Positions 1 through 8,923 of a stretch of DNA of 27,873 nucleotides are shown piece by piece. The stretch lies in assembly GCA_031551595.1 (NCBI GenBank), contig JAVBNK010000171.1, positions 1 through 27,873 on the forward strand. Reading direction: 5' to 3'. This DNA is from JAVBOW01 sp031551595 (GTDB lineage: Bacteria > Bacteroidota > Bacteroidia > Bacteroidales > Rikenellaceae). A program made the translations under genes and the position numbers. Position 1 is the stretch's first letter. Every line of letters starts with the position of its first letter. The notes beneath the pieces were generated by a model, which saw nothing but the letters and a program-made list of their open reading frames with translations, was not told the DNA's origin and made no database searches.

Positions 1-1623
1 GTGACGAACAACAGCGTACTGGAGATCACCCTCGAGGGCACTATCACCGATTCGCCCGCCACCTCGCCTTTCGAGAACTTCGACTTCGGGTCTATGAAAA
101 GCCGCTCGTCGAACACCATCCTGCAGGCACTGAACGCTATCGAGAGCGCCGCCGTCGACGCCCGCATCAAGGGTATCTACCTCAATATCAAGAGCGGCGA
201 GATCAATCTTTCGAACCGCGAAGAGCTGCGCGCCGCGCTGGTACGCTTCAAGGAGTCGGGCAAATTCGTCGTTTCGTATAACGAGAACTACACCCAGGGG
301 CGCTACTACCTCGCCTCGGTGGCCGACTCGGTATGGCTCAACCCCGCCGGTTCGATGGACTGGACCGGGATGGGCGGCACGCTGATGTTCTACAAGGGCC
401 TGCTCGACAAGCTCGACGTGCAGGTGCAGGTGTTGCGCCACGGCTCGTTCAAGTCGGCCGTAGAGCCCTATATCCTCGATAAGATGAGCCCCGAGAACCG
501 CCTGCAGATGGAACGCATGGTGACCTCGCTGTGGAACGTGGTCGTGGGCGATGTGGCGGCTTCGCGCGGGCTCGACTCGGCGCGGTTGCAGCAGTATGCC
601 TCGTCGCTGGCGGTCGATTCGCCTGAAAAGGCGGTCGAACTCGGCTTTGTCGATGCGCTGGCCTATGCCGACCAGGTCGATGATACGATGGATATACTGG
701 CGCCTGACCGCAATTATATCCACCTGACGGAATATATCGCTGCGACGAACATGGGTTACGGCGCTTCCAAAAACCATGTCCAGATCATTTATGCCGACGG
801 TGATATTGTTGACGGACGCGGCTACCGGGGCGAAGTGGGCGGAGAGACGGTCGCCCGGCAGCTTTCGGACGCACGCCATGACGATAATGTGAAGGCGGTG
901 GTGCTGCGGGTGAATTCGCCCGGCGGAAGCGCCCTGGCCTCGGAGGTGATGTGGCGCGAAATGGAGTTGCTCAAAGCCCATAAGCCGTTGGTGGTGTCGA
1001 TGGGCGGCGTGGCGGCGTCGGGAGGTTATTATATTGCCTGCCCGGCGGATGTGATCCTTGCGGACCGCATGACCATCACCGGTTCGATCGGTGTGTTCGG
1101 GCTGATGTTCAATGCGAAAAAAGGACTGGAGGATAAACTGGGTATTACGGTCGAAACCGTACGTACGAACCCCTCGTCGGACCTCGGTTCGATGTTCCGC
1201 CCGATGACCGATCCCGAGCGCCATTATATGATGAATTCGATCGAGAAGGTCTATACGACGTTCGTAGGCCATGTGGCTGACGGACGGAACCTCGAATACG
1301 CGCAGGTGGATTCGATCGCCGGCGGGCGCGTATGGTCGGCCGCGGATGCCTGCCGTATCGGGCTTGTGGACGGTTTCGGGGGCCTGCGCAATGCGATCGA
1401 CCTGGCGGCGGAAAGGGCGGGCGTGGCTTCGGATTTCACGGTCCGGGAGTCGGCCGATGTCCAGGATCCGCTGACCATGCTGCTGAACGCATTTGCCGAA
1501 ACCAAAGCGCAGCGTGTGCGTAACGAACTCGGCGATGCGTTCGCCCATTACGATATGGTGCGCAGGCTGATGGCGCAGAGAGGGGTTCAGGCGCGTATGC
1601 CCTATGTCATTGAAGTTAAATAA
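1..1623 (+). CDS. sppA: Signal peptide peptidase SppA (67K type), 5' end cut by window
   Basis: Membrane-bound serine protease that degrades leftover signal peptides in the cytoplasmic membrane. The 540 visible residues form the tandem S49 (ClpP-like) fold of the long SppA type. The Ser-Lys dyad is recognisable: Lys151 in SFKSAVEPY of the N-terminal repeat and Ser340 in GGVAASGGYY of the C-terminal repeat. The NSPGGSALAS segment near 305-314 is the typical substrate-site loop of the second repeat. The family normally starts with an N-terminal transmembrane anchor that is absent here. The frame is open to base 1, so the GTG at base 1 is probably an internal Val codon and the true start lies upstream of the window. 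glnS follows 18 bp after the stop, suggesting co-transcription. The identification is secure; only the start is unknown. Confidence 0.95.
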   Translation: MTNNSVLEITLEGTITDSPATSPFENFDFGSMKSRSSNTILQALNAIESAAVDARIKGIYLNIKSGEINLSNREELRAALVRFKESGKFVVSYNENYTQGRYYLASVADSVWLNPAGSMDWTGMGGTLMFYKGLLDKLDVQVQVLRHGSFKSAVEPYILDKMSPENRLQMERMVTSLWNVVVGDVAASRGLDSARLQQYASSLAVDSPEKAVELGFVDALAYADQVDDTMDILAPDRNYIHLTEYIAATNMGYGASKNHVQIIYADGDIVDGRGYRGEVGGETVARQLSDARHDDNVKAVVLRVNSPGGSALASEVMWREMELLKAHKPLVVSMGGVAASGGYYIACPADVILADRMTITGSIGVFGLMFNAKKGLEDKLGITVETVRTNPSSDLGSMFRPMTDPERHYMMNSIEKVYTTFVGHVADGRNLEYAQVDSIAGGRVWSAADACRIGLVDGFGGLRNAIDLAAERAGVASDFTVRESADVQDPLTMLLNAFAETKAQRVRNELGDAFAHYDMVRRLMAQRGVQARMPYVIEVK

Positions 1624-1641
1624 TGTAGTAATCAAATCTAT

Positions 1642-3324
1642 ATGGTTGTTGAAACTGAGAATACGGGCACGGTGCGCCCGCTGAATTTCCTTGAAGAGAT
1701 CATCGAAGCCGATATCGCACGCGGCCAGACGCGTGTCCATACACGCTTTCCGCCGGAGCCTAACGGCTACCTGCATATCGGCCATGCGAAGAGCATCTGC
1801 CTGAATTTCGGGCTTGCCAAACGTTACAACGGCCTGTGCAACCTGCGCTTCGACGATACGAACCCCGTGAAGGAGGATGTCGAATATGTCGATTCGATCA
1901 AGGAGGACGTTCGCTGGCTCGGTTTCGAGTGGGCGGGCGAGTACTATGCCTCGGACTACTTCGAACAACTATACCAGTGGGCTATAGATCTTATAAACAA
2001 AGGATTGGCCTATGTGGACGACCAGACGCAGGAGCAGATCCGCACCACGCGCGGTACGGTGACCGTGCCGGGTACGGAAAGCCCGTGGCGCAATCGCACG
2101 GTTGAGGAAAACCTGGTCTTGTTCGCCGGTATGAGGGCGGGTAAATATGCTGACGGAGAGAAAGTTCTGCGTGCGAAGATCGACATGGCGCACACCAATA
2201 TGCTGATGCGCGACCCGATCCTCTACCGCATCCTCCACACCGCGCATCACCGTACGGGCGATGCATGGTGTATCTACCCGATGTATGACTACGCCCACGG
2301 AGAGTGCGACTCGATCGAGCGTATCACCCATTCGATCTGCACGTTGGAATTCGACGTTCATCGTCCGCTCTACGACTGGTTCATCGAGCAGTTGGGGATC
2401 TTCCCCAGCCATCAGTACGAGTTCGCACGCCTGAACCTCACCTATACGATGATGAGCAAGCGTAAATTACTGCAATTAGTTCAGAATAAGTATGTTAATG
2501 GTTGGGATGATCCCCGTATGCCGACCATTTGCGCCCTCCGCCGCCGGGGTTATACGCCGGAGTCGGTACGTGCATTTGCTGAGAAGGTGGGGGTGGCCAA
2601 ACGCGACAACGTGATCGACCTGGGGTTGCTGGAGTTCTGCGTGCGCGAGGACTTGAACCGTATCGCCCAACGCCGGATGGCTGTGGTCAATCCGCTGAAG
2701 GTGGTCATTACGAACTATCCCGAAGGCCGCACGGAGCAGATCGTCTGTATCAATAATCCTGAAAATGAGGCGGCTGGCAGCCGTGAGGTGCCGTTTTCCC
2801 GTGAAATTTACGTCGATCGCGACGATTTTATGGAGAATCCCCCGAAGAAATATTTTCGTCTTTCGCCGGGCGGGGAAGTGCGCCTGCGCTATGGTTACAT
2901 AATTAGATGTGACGAAATGGTGAAGGATGCTTCCGGCGAGGTCGTTGAGTTGCGATGCACGTACGATGAACAGTCGAAAGGCGGCGGATCCTCCGATGGG
3001 CGCAAGGTGAAGGGTGTGATCCATTGGGTGTCTGCAGCCCATGCCATCCGTGCCGAATTGCGTCTGTACGACACGTTGTTTACCCTTGAGGATCCGGATG
3101 ACGTGGAAGAGGGCAAGACGTTTACGGATTACCTCAATCCGCGATCATTGGTGTGTGTCAACGCGTACCTCGAGCCTTCACTGGTATCGGCTGCGCCGGG
3201 CGATAAATTCCAGTTCGAACGGGTAGGTTATTTCACGCCGGATTACGATTCGAAACCCGCGGCATTGGTGTTCAACCGCACGGTTGGACTCAAGGATTCA
3301 TGGGCTAAAATAGCTGATAAATAG
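1642..3324 (+). CDS. glnS: Glutaminyl-tRNA synthetase
   Basis: Class I aminoacyl-tRNA synthetase that charges tRNA-Gln with glutamine in the cytoplasm. The 560 residues match the usual bacterial GlnRS length. The ATP-binding signature is FPPEPNGYLHIGHAKS with HIGH at residues 45-48. The KMSKS-type loop appears as TMMSKRKLL near 269-277. The acidic FDDTNP motif (70-75) and the C-terminal two-barrel anticodon-binding region are present. The FDDTNP and YDYAHGECDSIE segments favour GlnRS over GluRS. The start ATG at 1642 lies 18 bp after the sppA stop and gives the expected N-terminus. Presence of GlnRS implies direct Gln charging in this organism. An intrinsic terminator lies immediately downstream. 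Confidence 0.97.
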   Translation: MVVETENTGTVRPLNFLEEIIEADIARGQTRVHTRFPPEPNGYLHIGHAKSICLNFGLAKRYNGLCNLRFDDTNPVKEDVEYVDSIKEDVRWLGFEWAGEYYASDYFEQLYQWAIDLINKGLAYVDDQTQEQIRTTRGTVTVPGTESPWRNRTVEENLVLFAGMRAGKYADGEKVLRAKIDMAHTNMLMRDPILYRILHTAHHRTGDAWCIYPMYDYAHGECDSIERITHSICTLEFDVHRPLYDWFIEQLGIFPSHQYEFARLNLTYTMMSKRKLLQLVQNKYVNGWDDPRMPTICALRRRGYTPESVRAFAEKVGVAKRDNVIDLGLLEFCVREDLNRIAQRRMAVVNPLKVVITNYPEGRTEQIVCINNPENEAAGSREVPFSREIYVDRDDFMENPPKKYFRLSPGGEVRLRYGYIIRCDEMVKDASGEVVELRCTYDEQSKGGGSSDGRKVKGVIHWVSAAHAIRAELRLYDTLFTLEDPDDVEEGKTFTDYLNPRSLVCVNAYLEPSLVSAAPGDKFQFERVGYFTPDYDSKPAALVFNRTVGLKDSWAKIADK

Positions 3325-3342
3325 TCACTTATATTATACTGG

Positions 3343-3374
3343 AATGCCCCTGGAGAATCCGGGGGCATTTTTTG
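3343..3374 (+). terminator. Intrinsic terminator after glnS
   Basis: The 8-bp stem AATGCCCC (3343-3350) pairs with GGGGCATT (3362-3369), and a short T-run follows at 3368-3373. It sits 19 bp after the glnS stop codon and overlaps the start of the first parS palindrome by about two bases. Confidence 0.85.
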
Positions 3375-3388
3375 TTCCACGTGGAACA
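3373..3388. other. parS: parS centromere site, copy 1
   Basis: Perfect 16-bp palindrome TGTTCCACGTGGAACA. It matches the conserved bacterial chromosomal parS consensus (TGTTNCACGTGNAACA form) bound by ParB/Spo0J in chromosome segregation. It lies in the convergent gap between glnS and mnmG, a place where ParB binding would not disturb promoters. ParB itself is not in the window. Confidence 0.88.
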
Positions 3389-3573
3389 TGTTGGGTGGAT
3401 GGTTGTTTAATGTGTGCTTGTTTATATTCCTATTCCTTTTTACACTCACACCCAATGGTGTTTTATGCATAAAGGCGGAGGTTATGTAGGCTGCGTAGCA
3501 ACCCTAAAGACCGATTATATGTAATGATATATGGCATCCATTGGGAGGCAAGGGTGTTTGTTGTGGTTTTGTT

Positions 3574-3589
3574 TGTTCCACGTGGAACA
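3574..3589. other. parS: parS centromere site, copy 2
   Basis: A second exact copy of TGTTCCACGTGGAACA, 201 bp from the first and 4 bp from the mnmG stop codon. Two identical 16-bp palindromes in one 220-bp gap is very unlikely by chance and matches the known clustering of parS sites near the replication origin. The bases between the two copies (3389-3573) are A+T-richer than the neighbours. They contain no full DnaA box (TTATCCACA or close) that I could find. Confidence 0.88.
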
Positions 3590-3593
3590 ATGT

Positions 3594-5465
3594 TTATCGA
3601 CCGAAGAATACCAATAAAACATTGATGTCGGCGGGGGAAACTCCGGGAATGCGTGATGCCTGGCCGATGGTGGATGGATGAATGCGGCTGAGTTTTTGAC
3701 GTGCTTCGGTCGAGAGGGATTGAAGAGTGTTGAAATCAAAATCGGGATGGATAACGATGTCTTCGAGCCGGCGCATTTTCTCGGCCATATAGCGCTCGCG
3801 TTCGATGTATCCTTTATATTTGATTTGGATCTCGGCTTCCTCGATAATTTCATCGGTGAAGTCGCCGGATGCAAGCAGTGAGGCGAGTGGTGGCAGGTGG
3901 TCGGCCAGTCCGTGGATAGTGACCCCGTTGCGGAGCACTACGTCATAGAGCTTGCGGCCTTGGGTGAGGAGTGATGAATCGATCGATTTTAAATAAGCCT
4001 GTAAATCGTCCGGAGTGATGCTCTCCCGGTGAAGGAAGGAAATAAGCGATTCTACGAGCGATTTTTTTTCTTCAAAAATACGATACCTCTTTCCGCTAAC
4101 CAGCCCTATTTTATGTCCGATGGGAGTTAACCGCAGATCGGCGTTGTCTTGCCGTAGTAAAATGCGGTATTCTGCGCGGGACGTGAACATGCGGTAGGGC
4201 TCGTCGACGCCCTTGGTGACCAGGTCGTCGATCAATACGCCGATATATGCTTCGTCGCGACGCAACACCAGTGGATCGCCTCCCGTGAGTACCAGGTGTG
4301 CATTGATGCCCGCCATAAACCCCTGGGCGGCGGCTTCCTCATAGCCTGTAGTCCCGTTGACCTGGCCTGCAAACCAAAGATGCCGGATCAGTTTGGTTTC
4401 AAGGGTATGGGTGAGCTGCGTGGGCGGGAAGTAATCATACTCAATGGCATAACCGGGTCGGAATAGCTGAATGTCTTCGAAGCCGCGTATTTTGCTCAGG
4501 GCCTCGAATTGCACCTGCCAGGGGAGGGACGACGAAAAGCCGTTGAGATAGTATTCATTGGTGTTGCGCCCTTCGGGTTCAAGGAAGAGTTGATGGGTGT
4601 CCTTGTCGGCGAACGTGCGCAGTTTGTCTTCGATGCTGGGGCAGTAGCGAGGGCCGACGCCCTGGATCGTGCCGTCGAAGAGCGGTGATTCTGCGAAACC
4701 CGTGCGTAAAATATCATGTACTTCCGGCGTTGTATAGGCGATAAAGCACGGTTCCTGGTGTTTTACGGGTTCGATATCGGTCAAAAACGAAAATTTAGAC
4801 GGATTTTCATCACCCGACTGGGCTTCCAGTACTTCGAAGTTGATGGTGCGTGCATCGAGGCGGGCAGGAGTGCCGGTCTTCATACGTCCGCTTTCAAAGC
4901 CCAGGCTGCGCAGTTGTTCCGTGAGGCCCGTGCTGGCGGCATCGCCGTGGCGGCCTCCGGGTGCGCTGCTGCGTCCGACGTGCATCAGCCCGTTCAGGAA
5001 TGTGCCTGCCGTCAGGATCACCGCACGCGACCGGAACTCGATGCCAAAACCGGTGCGAATGCCGCAAGCCTGGCCTTTTTCGATCAAAAGTTGCGAAACA
5101 GTGTCCTGCCAGAGGTATAAATTGATCGTATTTTCGACTTTTTTGCGCCAAAGCGCTGAAAACAGGCCTTTATCGCACTGTGCCCGCGGACTCCACATCG
5201 CCGGCCCTTTCGAGCGGTTGAGCATCCGGAACTGGATCGTGCTGCGGTCGGTAATGATGCCCGTCTGGCCTCCCAACGCATCGATCTCGCGCACGATCTG
5301 TCCTTTGGCCACGCCACCGATCGCCGGGTTGCACGACATCTGGGCGAATTTGTCCATATCCATTGTCACCAGCAGTACCGTAGAGCCCATATTGGCCGCT
5401 GCACATGCCGCCTCGCAGCCCGCATGGCCGCCGCCCACCACGATAATATCGTATTCCGTACGCAT
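3594..5465 (-). CDS. mnmG: tRNA uridine-5-carboxymethylaminomethyl(34) synthesis enzyme MnmG (GidA)
   Basis: FAD-dependent subunit of the MnmE-MnmG complex, which installs the cmnm5 group on wobble uridine 34 of several tRNAs. The 623-residue length is typical. The N-terminal dinucleotide-binding motif is VVGGGHAGCEAACAAANMG (residues 9-27). The family segment CNPAIGGVAKG follows at about 45-55, and GTFLNG appears near residue 155. The C-terminal helical domain used for MnmE and tRNA contact is complete. The start codon overlaps the ybeY stop in TAATG, so translation is probably coupled. It is the last gene of the TPR-envC-ybeY-mnmG operon, and two parS sites lie directly past its stop. mnmG (gidA) is found near oriC/parAB in many bacteria. 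Confidence 0.97.
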   Translation of the reverse strand: MRTEYDIIVVGGGHAGCEAACAAANMGSTVLLVTMDMDKFAQMSCNPAIGGVAKGQIVREIDALGGQTGIITDRSTIQFRMLNRSKGPAMWSPRAQCDKGLFSALWRKKVENTINLYLWQDTVSQLLIEKGQACGIRTGFGIEFRSRAVILTAGTFLNGLMHVGRSSAPGGRHGDAASTGLTEQLRSLGFESGRMKTGTPARLDARTINFEVLEAQSGDENPSKFSFLTDIEPVKHQEPCFIAYTTPEVHDILRTGFAESPLFDGTIQGVGPRYCPSIEDKLRTFADKDTHQLFLEPEGRNTNEYYLNGFSSSLPWQVQFEALSKIRGFEDIQLFRPGYAIEYDYFPPTQLTHTLETKLIRHLWFAGQVNGTTGYEEAAAQGFMAGINAHLVLTGGDPLVLRRDEAYIGVLIDDLVTKGVDEPYRMFTSRAEYRILLRQDNADLRLTPIGHKIGLVSGKRYRIFEEKKSLVESLISFLHRESITPDDLQAYLKSIDSSLLTQGRKLYDVVLRNGVTIHGLADHLPPLASLLASGDFTDEIIEEAEIQIKYKGYIERERYMAEKMRRLEDIVIHPDFDFNTLQSLSTEARQKLSRIHPSTIGQASRIPGVSPADINVLLVFFGR

Positions 5466-5890
5466 TATTTCTCCTCCAGCCGCATGAGATAAAGGTCCTC
5501 TTTGGCGTGCATGATCCGTTCTTCGCCAGGTGTTTTATCGCCGTATCCGCACAGGTGCAATACGCCGTGTACCATTACCCGCAACAGCTCGCGCCGCGAA
5601 GTAGTCCCGTATTCGGCCGCATTGCGTGACACGGTATCGACGCTGATGTAGATGTCGCCCGCGATTGCGGTGCCTTCCGTGTAGTCGAACGTGATCACGT
5701 CCGTATAGTAATCGTGGCCCAGGAACTGCCGGTTGATCGCCAGCAGGTAATCGTCAGGACATAAAATTATGTTAATCGACCTGCAGTGTTTCCCTTCGCC
5801 TGCAGCGCTTTCCCGCAGCCATGCGGCCACGGTCCGGCGACCGGTGAAACGGAACGTAAAACCTTCTGCGGTATGGAATGAAACGGCCAT
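5465..5890 (-). CDS. ybeY: Endoribonuclease YbeY, Bacteroidota variant metal site
   Basis: YbeY is a metal-dependent RNase involved in 16S rRNA 3'-end maturation and ribosome quality control. The 141 residues match the family size. The signature helix reads VMVHGVLHLCGYGDK at 106-119. His108 and His112 match the first two metal ligands. The third position, a histidine in E. coli, is Asp118 here. The same GxxDK form is, to my knowledge, common in Bacteroides homologues, so this looks like a lineage variant and not damage. The upstream core VITFDYTEG and AGDIYIS is typical. It overlaps mnmG by one base (TAATG) and lies 33 bp after the envC-like gene. Confidence 0.93.
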   Translation of the reverse strand: MAVSFHTAEGFTFRFTGRRTVAAWLRESAAGEGKHCRSINIILCPDDYLLAINRQFLGHDYYTDVITFDYTEGTAIAGDIYISVDTVSRNAAEYGTTSRRELLRVMVHGVLHLCGYGDKTPGEERIMHAKEDLYLMRLEEK

Positions 5891-5923
5891 TATATTGAAA
5901 AATAGGTAATCATCGGGAAATCC

Positions 5924-7117
5924 CTAAGGCATTATCCATTGTTCGGGATTGAGGTTCGACGACTGCTTCCACACCTCGAAATGCAGGGCGTATTCGTCGT
6001 CGTCGCTGCCCGACGAGAGGCGTCCGAGCGTTTCGTTGAGCGACACTTTATCGCCCACCTTTACCGTCACCGAAGCCAGGTTCGAGTAAACCGTAATGTA
6101 GTCGCCGTGACGCACCATCACCGTGTTGTTGAGGCCCTGGTAGAAGAATATGTTGGCCACCGTGCCTTCGAATACCGAGCGAACCTCGGCACCCTTCGCC
6201 GCGGCGATATTGATCCCTTTATTATCCACCGTAACGCCTTTCTGGGTCGGGTGCGGATGGACGCCGTAGCGGTCGATGATCACCCCTCCGCGCACCGGCC
6301 AGGGCAGTTTTCCGCGGTTCTGGTCGAACTTCCCCGACAGTTCGCGCACCTCGCGCTGTTGTTCGGCGCTGAGGGTCTTTTTACCCTCTTTTCGGTTCTC
6401 GGCCGCGATCATGCGCTCTATCTCCTTCTGCGCCTTCTGGATCTGGGCGCGGCTGTTGGCGATTTCCTTGTTGAGTTTGCCTTCCTGCTGCTTGAGGTTG
6501 GCCAACGAAGTCTGGTACTGCTTTTGGTCTTTGCCCAGCGTGGTCAGGGTGTTGTTCTCCTCTTTCTTGGTTTTGTCCAGTTCGGACAGCTTGGTGTCCA
6601 GCTCGGCGATATGGGTGGCGATCACGCCTGACAGCGAGTCGATCTGGGCGGCCTTGCGTTCTCGCATGGCGTTGTAGCGCCGCATGTAGTTGACCCGGCG
6701 CGTGGCGTCGGTGAAGTCCTTCGATGCGAAAATGAATGCCAGATAGTTGTTCTGCAAATAGTTGCGGTACGATTCGCGGATCATGGCGGCATATTCCCGC
6801 TTGAGTTTGTCCTGGCGCGATTCGAGTTGGCGGATCTGGCCGCGGTTGTCCGAGATGTCGGAATTGATCAGCCTGATCCGGCTTTGCAGCGCGGCCAATA
6901 TCTTGCGGCGCGAGGTGATGCGGTTTTGGATCAGTTTTAATTCGCGCTGGCTGGCCTGCTGGTTGCTTTTGGTTTCGTTCAGCAGGGCGGTGTTGCGGCG
7001 GATATCCTCTTCGGCGCGTTGGATCTCGCGGTTCAGCTCGTCGATATTCCGGGTCTGGGCCGCGGCCGGCAACCCCAGGCAGAGCATCAGTCCCAATAGG
7101 TAGAAAAGTCGTTGCAT
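5924..7117 (-). CDS. EnvC-like murein hydrolase activator, degenerate M23/LytM domain
   Basis: Predicted periplasmic protein of 397 residues. It has a signal peptide (1-20, ending LPAAA then QTR), a long charged coiled coil (about 25-265, rich in K/E/Q/R) and a C-terminal LytM/M23 domain (about 270-397). This is the architecture of EnvC, which activates amidases for septal peptidoglycan splitting. The metal ligands of active M23 enzymes look lost: the HxGxD-type stretch reads DNKGINI, and the HLHFE stretch reads YALHFEVW with the first His replaced by Ala. It is therefore probably a non-catalytic activator. It lies 4 bp after the TPR gene and just upstream of ybeY, in one operon. The partner amidase is not in the window. 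Confidence 0.9.
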   Translation of the reverse strand: MQRLFYLLGLMLCLGLPAAAQTRNIDELNREIQRAEEDIRRNTALLNETKSNQQASQRELKLIQNRITSRRKILAALQSRIRLINSDISDNRGQIRQLESRQDKLKREYAAMIRESYRNYLQNNYLAFIFASKDFTDATRRVNYMRRYNAMRERKAAQIDSLSGVIATHIAELDTKLSELDKTKKEENNTLTTLGKDQKQYQTSLANLKQQEGKLNKEIANSRAQIQKAQKEIERMIAAENRKEGKKTLSAEQQREVRELSGKFDQNRGKLPWPVRGGVIIDRYGVHPHPTQKGVTVDNKGINIAAAKGAEVRSVFEGTVANIFFYQGLNNTVMVRHGDYITVYSNLASVTVKVGDKVSLNETLGRLSSGSDDDEYALHFEVWKQSSNLNPEQWIMP

Positions 7118-7121
7118 AGCG

Positions 7122-8870
7122 CTATTTTCCTTCGGCCGTCTTCATCCGGCGGGCCACCTCGGCGGGGTCGTACCCGTTGTCGAGGGCCTTTTTCCAGTAG
7201 ACGGTGGCCATGAAATATTCTTTGAGTGCGTACAGGATGTCGCCGTAGTGGATGAACAGCTCTTTGCTGTTCGATGAGTCGAGCGATATGGCCTGCTGGA
7301 CGGCTTTTTTAGCCTCGGCCAGGCGTCCGGCCTTGAACAGGGCCCATCCGTAGGTGTCCAGGTAGGTGGGATTCCCCGGGGCGAGCTCGACGGCGCGCGC
7401 GGCCAATGCGACCGCCTGAGGGATGTCGTGCCCGTCGGGGCCGTCGGTCGAAAGGAAGTAGCTCATATTGTTTAGCACAAGCACATTGTCCGGCCACGCC
7501 TTGAGGGCTTTGCGTTGGTATTCGTAGCATTTTTTGCGGTTGCCCCGCTGGAATTCCGTATCGCCCATCACGCCGAAGATCACGCTGCGCATCGAGTCCG
7601 TGCCGGCGTACTTCATCGCCTTTTCATAGTATTGCATCGCATCCGCATAGCGCTCCATATAGGACAATGCGCCCGCATGGCGCATGTAAAGCTCTGCACC
7701 CGGCGAGAAACGCCTGACCGCCATTTCGGAGTAGCGGGCCACCGAATCGGGACGCTTGAGGTAGGTTTCGATGTCCATTACGGTATTGAATACGCTCACC
7801 GGGACGTCTGCGCGTTGCAGGTAGGGTTTGAAGAATTCCAGCCCCGGTTCGGCGCCCCCGTAGGCGATCACCATGCCGCCGTAAAGCTCCACCACGTCAT
7901 AGTCGTCCGGGTATAGCGCCAGCAGCGATGCCCCGAGCGAACGGATGCCCAGGAAGTTGTCCATGTAGAACGACTTGTCGGAGGTCATCCCTTCGACGAA
8001 TTCCACCTTGGCGTCGGCCGGTACGCCCGGCGATCCGACGATGCGGCGTGCGGTGGAAAAATAGGTCGCCATATCCCCGCGTTTACGGCTGTAATCGTTC
8101 ACGGCCAGCAGGGTTTCGACATCGGTCGAATCGATCTCCATCGCCTGGCGGTAGGTGGCCTGCGCCAGCGAGTCCTTGCCCCGCAGGTCGTACAGCGCGG
8201 CCAGGATCGTGTAGTTGCGGGGCTCCCAGGGGTATTCCTCGACCAACGCCTGGCTTTCAGCGATCGCCTTGTCGTAAAGGTTCACCTTGATCAGCAGCTG
8301 CCGTTTGAAATCGGATAATTCCTCGATGCGCCCGAATTTATACTGGGCCGCATCGAGCAGCGATATGGCCGTAAAAGGCTGATCCAATTGTTCATACAGT
8401 GCGGCGATGATGCGGTAATGCTCCGGGTTGTTGGGGTCGAGGGCCATCACGCGCCGGTATACGTCCATCGCCTCTTCGTATTTGCGCGACTGGATCAGCA
8501 GATGGCCCGTCAGGCCCTGGTACCACACGTTCGTGGAGTCGAGCGTGACTGCCCTCCGGCTGAATTCCAATGCTTTCGGCAGGTCCGGCCGTGTCTGCGG
8601 GGTGGCTTGTCCGTAGATGCCCGCCAGCTCGAACCAGGCGGGGGCATATTCCGGGTCGAGGATGGTGACGTTGGCGAAGATCTGCGCCGCGTCGGCCGCG
8701 TTGCCCCCGATCAGTTTGGCCTTCATGCCCTCGGTGTAGAGGTAGGCCGCCCATTCCGAAGGGGGATAGGCCTCCAGCGCTCGCCGTGTGGAGCGCATAG
8801 TCCCCACCGATGCGCACGAGCACACCGATGCGCAGAACGCTGCAATCCATATCGCCTTCGAAGGGTTCAT
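7122..8870 (-). CDS. TPR-repeat lipoprotein
   Basis: A 582-residue protein with an N-terminal hydrophobic stretch ending in VCSC (Cys19), a plausible lipoprotein cleavage site. The rest is built of tetratricopeptide-like helical pairs. Examples are WFELAGIYGQA, NVWYQGLTGHLL, YTILAALYDLRG and NMSYFLSTDG, and the last repeats read YLDTYGWALFKAGRLAEAKKA. Such repeats form scaffolds for protein-protein contact. It is the first gene of an operon with the EnvC-like activator (4 bp gap), so a periplasmic or outer-membrane scaffold role in envelope biogenesis is plausible but inferred. In Bacteroides the equivalent cluster often carries a DUF4292 lipoprotein between these two genes; none is present here. 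Confidence 0.85.
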   Translation of the reverse strand: MNPSKAIWIAAFCASVCSCASVGTMRSTRRALEAYPPSEWAAYLYTEGMKAKLIGGNAADAAQIFANVTILDPEYAPAWFELAGIYGQATPQTRPDLPKALEFSRRAVTLDSTNVWYQGLTGHLLIQSRKYEEAMDVYRRVMALDPNNPEHYRIIAALYEQLDQPFTAISLLDAAQYKFGRIEELSDFKRQLLIKVNLYDKAIAESQALVEEYPWEPRNYTILAALYDLRGKDSLAQATYRQAMEIDSTDVETLLAVNDYSRKRGDMATYFSTARRIVGSPGVPADAKVEFVEGMTSDKSFYMDNFLGIRSLGASLLALYPDDYDVVELYGGMVIAYGGAEPGLEFFKPYLQRADVPVSVFNTVMDIETYLKRPDSVARYSEMAVRRFSPGAELYMRHAGALSYMERYADAMQYYEKAMKYAGTDSMRSVIFGVMGDTEFQRGNRKKCYEYQRKALKAWPDNVLVLNNMSYFLSTDGPDGHDIPQAVALAARAVELAPGNPTYLDTYGWALFKAGRLAEAKKAVQQAISLDSSNSKELFIHYGDILYALKEYFMATVYWKKALDNGYDPAEVARRMKTAEGK

Positions 8871-8923
8871 CGGCCGGTTTAGGGGTTATCGGATCATGGT
8901 TATTTCAATATTCAGTAGTTTCC

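Noticed and set aside
3389..3573. Replication origin between the two parS sites
   Set aside because: No DnaA-box cluster or clear AT-rich unwinding region, and both neighbouring genes are transcribed toward it, which is unusual for an origin.
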